Part shown: positions 61,429 through 64,000 of the stretch, piece after piece | How positions within the stretch are numbered: position 1 is the first letter of the stretch | Layout: every line of letters starts with the position of its first letter | Source: Maribellus luteus | GTDB lineage: Bacteria; Bacteroidota; Bacteroidia; Bacteroidales; Prolixibacteraceae | Direction of reading: 5' to 3' | Assembly (NCBI RefSeq): GCF_003576475.1 | Contig: NZ_QWGR01000001.1 | Coordinates: 620,001 to 684,000, forward strand | Length of the DNA stretch: 64,000 bases | Notes under the pieces: model-generated | What the model was told of the DNA's origin: nothing | The model's database searches: none | Seen by the model: the letters and a program-made list of their open reading frames with translations, nothing else | Made by a program: the position numbers and the translations under genes

Positions 61429-64000
61429 ATGATTTTGAAAAGAATGGCATTTTTTGCCTTGGTTTTTCTTGTTGCCTGTACACAAAACACGAAAGTTGAT
61501 CCATGGATAGTTACCTCGCCTTCAGGTAATCAGTTTACCAGTATCGATAAAACCGGTACAACGGTTATTCCCAACGGACGGCTGCTCACACCGGCAGGTA
61601 AGAGTATAGAGGTTGCGCCGCATCCTTATGGTCTTACTTTAAGTCCTGATGGCAACACTGCAGTAACGGCGAACTCCGGAACCAATCCACTTTCAATAAC
61701 TTTTATTCGCGATATTCTTTCCGAAAATCCTGAGGTGCAGCAGGTTCCTCCCGGCCCATCTACCGACAGGGGAGTGCTGGCTTCGGTTTTTATGGGTCTG
61801 GCAATTTCGAATGATAACAGTGAGGTTTACGTAGCCGGCGGACAGGAAAACAAAATTTTCATTTTCGATGTAATAACAGGGGAGAAGCAGGGATTTATCG
61901 ACTGCTCTGTTCAATCGGGAGATGCAGATTATACGCATGGATACATTGGCGATTTAGTACTCTCAAAAGACGGTAAGAAGTTGTATGCTGTTGATCAAAT
62001 CGGATTCCGGATGGTGATAGTTGATACCAAAACAAACACACTGGAACACAGCATTCCGGTTGGCCGATATCCGTTTGGAATTTGCCTTTCGCCCGACGAA
62101 AAGAAAGTGTATGTTGCCAATGTGGGTATGTTTCAATACAATTTGATTGATGGAATTACCAACGAGAATGCGAATGAAAAGGCACTGAAATATCCGGCTT
62201 TTGCTTATGGAAGCAAGGAGATGATTGAAGGCCTTAAAAACGACAGTGTTTCAGTTCCGGGTCTGGGAGAAATGAATGCTCCGGAAGCTTTTTCTGTTTT
62301 TACGGTTAGTATTGAAAATCCCGACCAGCCTGAAGTGATTGCCAAAACAAAAACAGGTAACTTGGTTGGAGCTTTGGTTGAAGACATTCCTGCCGTTGGA
62401 GGTGCAAGCCCCAATTCGCTGGTTGCTACCGATGATTATGTTTTTGTTACCAATGGAACAAATGACAACATTTCGGTTATCTCGATCGAGAAAGACACCG
62501 TAGTTAATACCATTTATCTGAAACCGGATAAACGTGTACAGCAATTCCGTGGTGTCATTCCATTTGGCTTGGCGCTTTCGCCCGACAAAAAACAATTGTT
62601 TGTAGCTTGTTCTGGTATTAATGCCATAGCAGTAATTGATGCTCAAAAACTCGATGTAACTGGCTACATCCCAACCGGATGGTTTCCGGCCAAAGTGGAG
62701 GTAAGTAACAACGGGGAAAAATTGATTGTTACCAATGCAAAGGGTTTTGGTAGCGGACCGAACGGTGGCGAAACGTTTAATCGTGGCCTCGAAGGAAGTT
62801 ATATTGGATCTCTGATGAAAGGGAGTGTTCAGGTATTGGATATCCCGTCGGATAATCAATTACAAGAATATACGAAACAGGTAATAGCCAACAATTTTAG
62901 TTTCGACAAGGCATCGTCAGGAAAATTTGCAACGCGAAGAAATAATCCGATACCGCTTTATCCCGGCGAAAAAAAATCTCCGATAAAACACATTGTATTC
63001 ATATCAAAAGAAAACCGTACTTACGACGAAGTTTTCGGACAGGTTGAAAAAGGTGAAGGCGACCCTATGTTGGCTCGATATGGCAAAGGAGTTTCATTTA
63101 GTAACAATAAAAGAACAGTTACTGTTGAAAATGCCGATGTAATGGTAAACCACCTGAAACTTGCAAACGATTTCGCCATTTCAGATAATTTCTATGTCGA
63201 CTCTGATGTTTCAGCCGATGGCCACCGCTGGCTGGTAAATACCTACCCAAACGAATGGTGCGAAACCTGTACTGCCGCCAGTTACGGCGGGAACCGAAGT
63301 TTCAAATTCAACTCGAAAGCTCCTGGAATATATGGCATGAATGGCGCAGCCGGGGCCATTTATCCGGAAGATTACAACGAAGCCGGTTCCATGTGGGATC
63401 ACCTTGAACGCAACAACATCGACTTCTTTAACTTCGGATTCAGTATCATGTTTGAACCCGGATTATATAGTGAAAAGTTTAAATACGAAGGAATCAGGCA
63501 TTATGTCAATTATCCTTTGCCAAAACCTATCTGGGACAGAACATCGAAACAATATCCAACCTACAATACGGCCATTCCCGATCAGTTCAGAATCGATCAG
63601 TTCAAAAAAGAATTCAACAAAAAATGGATGAACGGAAATGGAACAATGCCATCGTTCCTCACCGTAATTATCCCGAATGATCATGGTGCAGGCGAACGTC
63701 CGGATGCGGGATATCCTTTCCGCGAAAGTTATATGGCCGATAACGATTTGGCCGTGGGTAGAATTGTGGAATTTCTCTCGCACACACCTTACTGGGAAAA
63801 CATGCTGATTGTAATTACGGAAGACGATGCACAAAACGGTGTTGACCATGTGGATGCACACCGCAGTGTTCTGATGCTGGTTTCGCCATGGGTAAAACGA
63901 GACTACGTAAGTCATATGCATTACAGTTTCGGAAGCATTTTTAAAACCTTCTGGAATATCCTTGAAATGCCTTATCTCAACCAATACGATGCCGGAGCCA
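61429..64000 (+). CDS. YncE-type beta-propeller/phosphoesterase fusion, partial
   Basis: A lipoprotein (VACTQ, Cys17) of at least 857 residues that runs off the right edge. Residues about 25-510 are a YVTN/YncE-like beta-propeller (GLTLSPDGNTAVTA, VYVAGGQENKIFIFDV, FGICLSPDEKKVYVANVG, GLALSPDKKQLFVACSG). From about 520 comes a PLC/AcpA-like phosphoesterase (Pfam 04185 type) with HIVFISKENRTYDEVFG, where Thr531 is the expected nucleophile and Glu528/Asn529 metal ligands. TEDDAQNGVDHVD (about 797-809) supplies more. Frame checked open to the end. Known as bifunctional YncE/alkaline phosphatase-family proteins; substrate unknown, probably a phosphate ester. Confidence 0.9.
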   Translation, partial: MILKRMAFFALVFLVACTQNTKVDPWIVTSPSGNQFTSIDKTGTTVIPNGRLLTPAGKSIEVAPHPYGLTLSPDGNTAVTANSGTNPLSITFIRDILSENPEVQQVPPGPSTDRGVLASVFMGLAISNDNSEVYVAGGQENKIFIFDVITGEKQGFIDCSVQSGDADYTHGYIGDLVLSKDGKKLYAVDQIGFRMVIVDTKTNTLEHSIPVGRYPFGICLSPDEKKVYVANVGMFQYNLIDGITNENANEKALKYPAFAYGSKEMIEGLKNDSVSVPGLGEMNAPEAFSVFTVSIENPDQPEVIAKTKTGNLVGALVEDIPAVGGASPNSLVATDDYVFVTNGTNDNISVISIEKDTVVNTIYLKPDKRVQQFRGVIPFGLALSPDKKQLFVACSGINAIAVIDAQKLDVTGYIPTGWFPAKVEVSNNGEKLIVTNAKGFGSGPNGGETFNRGLEGSYIGSLMKGSVQVLDIPSDNQLQEYTKQVIANNFSFDKASSGKFATRRNNPIPLYPGEKKSPIKHIVFISKENRTYDEVFGQVEKGEGDPMLARYGKGVSFSNNKRTVTVENADVMVNHLKLANDFAISDNFYVDSDVSADGHRWLVNTYPNEWCETCTAASYGGNRSFKFNSKAPGIYGMNGAAGAIYPEDYNEAGSMWDHLERNNIDFFNFGFSIMFEPGLYSEKFKYEGIRHYVNYPLPKPIWDRTSKQYPTYNTAIPDQFRIDQFKKEFNKKWMNGNGTMPSFLTVIIPNDHGAGERPDAGYPFRESYMADNDLAVGRIVEFLSHTPYWENMLIVITEDDAQNGVDHVDAHRSVLMLVSPWVKRDYVSHMHYSFGSIFKTFWNILEMPYLNQYDAGA

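Noticed and set aside
1-64000. CRISPR arrays, tRNA, rRNA or phage genes
   Set aside because: No spaced direct repeats, tRNA-like cloverleaf or rRNA segments were seen on reading, and no phage structural gene is present.

Overview
The window looks like chromosomal DNA of a polysaccharide-degrading Bacteroidota, most likely a marine or anaerobic Marinilabiliales/Prolixibacteraceae-type organism (inference; no rRNA or tRNA is present to confirm it). Support comes from three SusC/SusD pairs, a hybrid two-component sensor start, formylglycine sulfatases, T9SS C-terminal sorting domains, very AT-rich start contexts and several -7 boxes of the Bacteroidota type TAnnTTTG.

Layout. (1) 1-341, minus strand: N-terminus of an HTCS-like sensor, divergent from PUL A. 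(2) PUL A, 621-16406: SusC/SusD, a small exported protein, a GH3 lipoprotein, four S1 sulfatases with different export signals and a clan GH-A glycosidase with a T9SS tail. This points to a sulfated polysaccharide. (3) 16407-18661: mobile-element scrap, with a possible IS200/IS605 left end and an IS982 transposase truncated by an IS3-family element whose orfA carries a 1-nt deletion. (4) 18662-25445: two GH97 enzymes flanking an unusual SGNH-hydrolase/DUF5703 fusion. (5) PUL B, 25474-51018: AraC regulator, SusC/SusD, a Tat-signal FucI/AraA-like isomerase, two cupin-type phosphoglucose isomerases, a ROK kinase, a mannose-6-phosphate isomerase with a degenerate kinase-like N-terminal domain, a sugar MFS permease, five different (alpha/alpha)6-barrel hydrolases and a GH127-type enzyme. 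(6) 51019-52438: rearrangement scar with a GH127 fragment, a reverse-strand T9SS-domain relic and a perfect 40-bp palindrome. (7) A small membrane protein, a TetR regulator with a palindromic operator candidate, then PUL C, 53517-64000: SusC/SusD, an unknown lipoprotein and three phosphoesterases (one frameshifted, plus a relic of a second copy).

How it fits together. PUL A should capture and desulfate a sulfated glycan. The middle cluster combines outer-membrane uptake, many exo-acting periplasmic (alpha/alpha)6 enzymes, an inner-membrane symporter and a cytosolic kinase/isomerase set that would feed hexoses (glucose, mannose or a rarer sugar) into fructose-6-phosphate. PUL C looks aimed at a phosphorylated substrate or organic phosphate. 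The most unusual elements are the SGNH-DUF5703 fusion, the kinase-like/ManA fusion, the Tat-exported isomerase beside two cupin PGIs, and the repeated decayed 3'-end copies of neighbouring genes (PMI, GH127, metallophosphoesterase).
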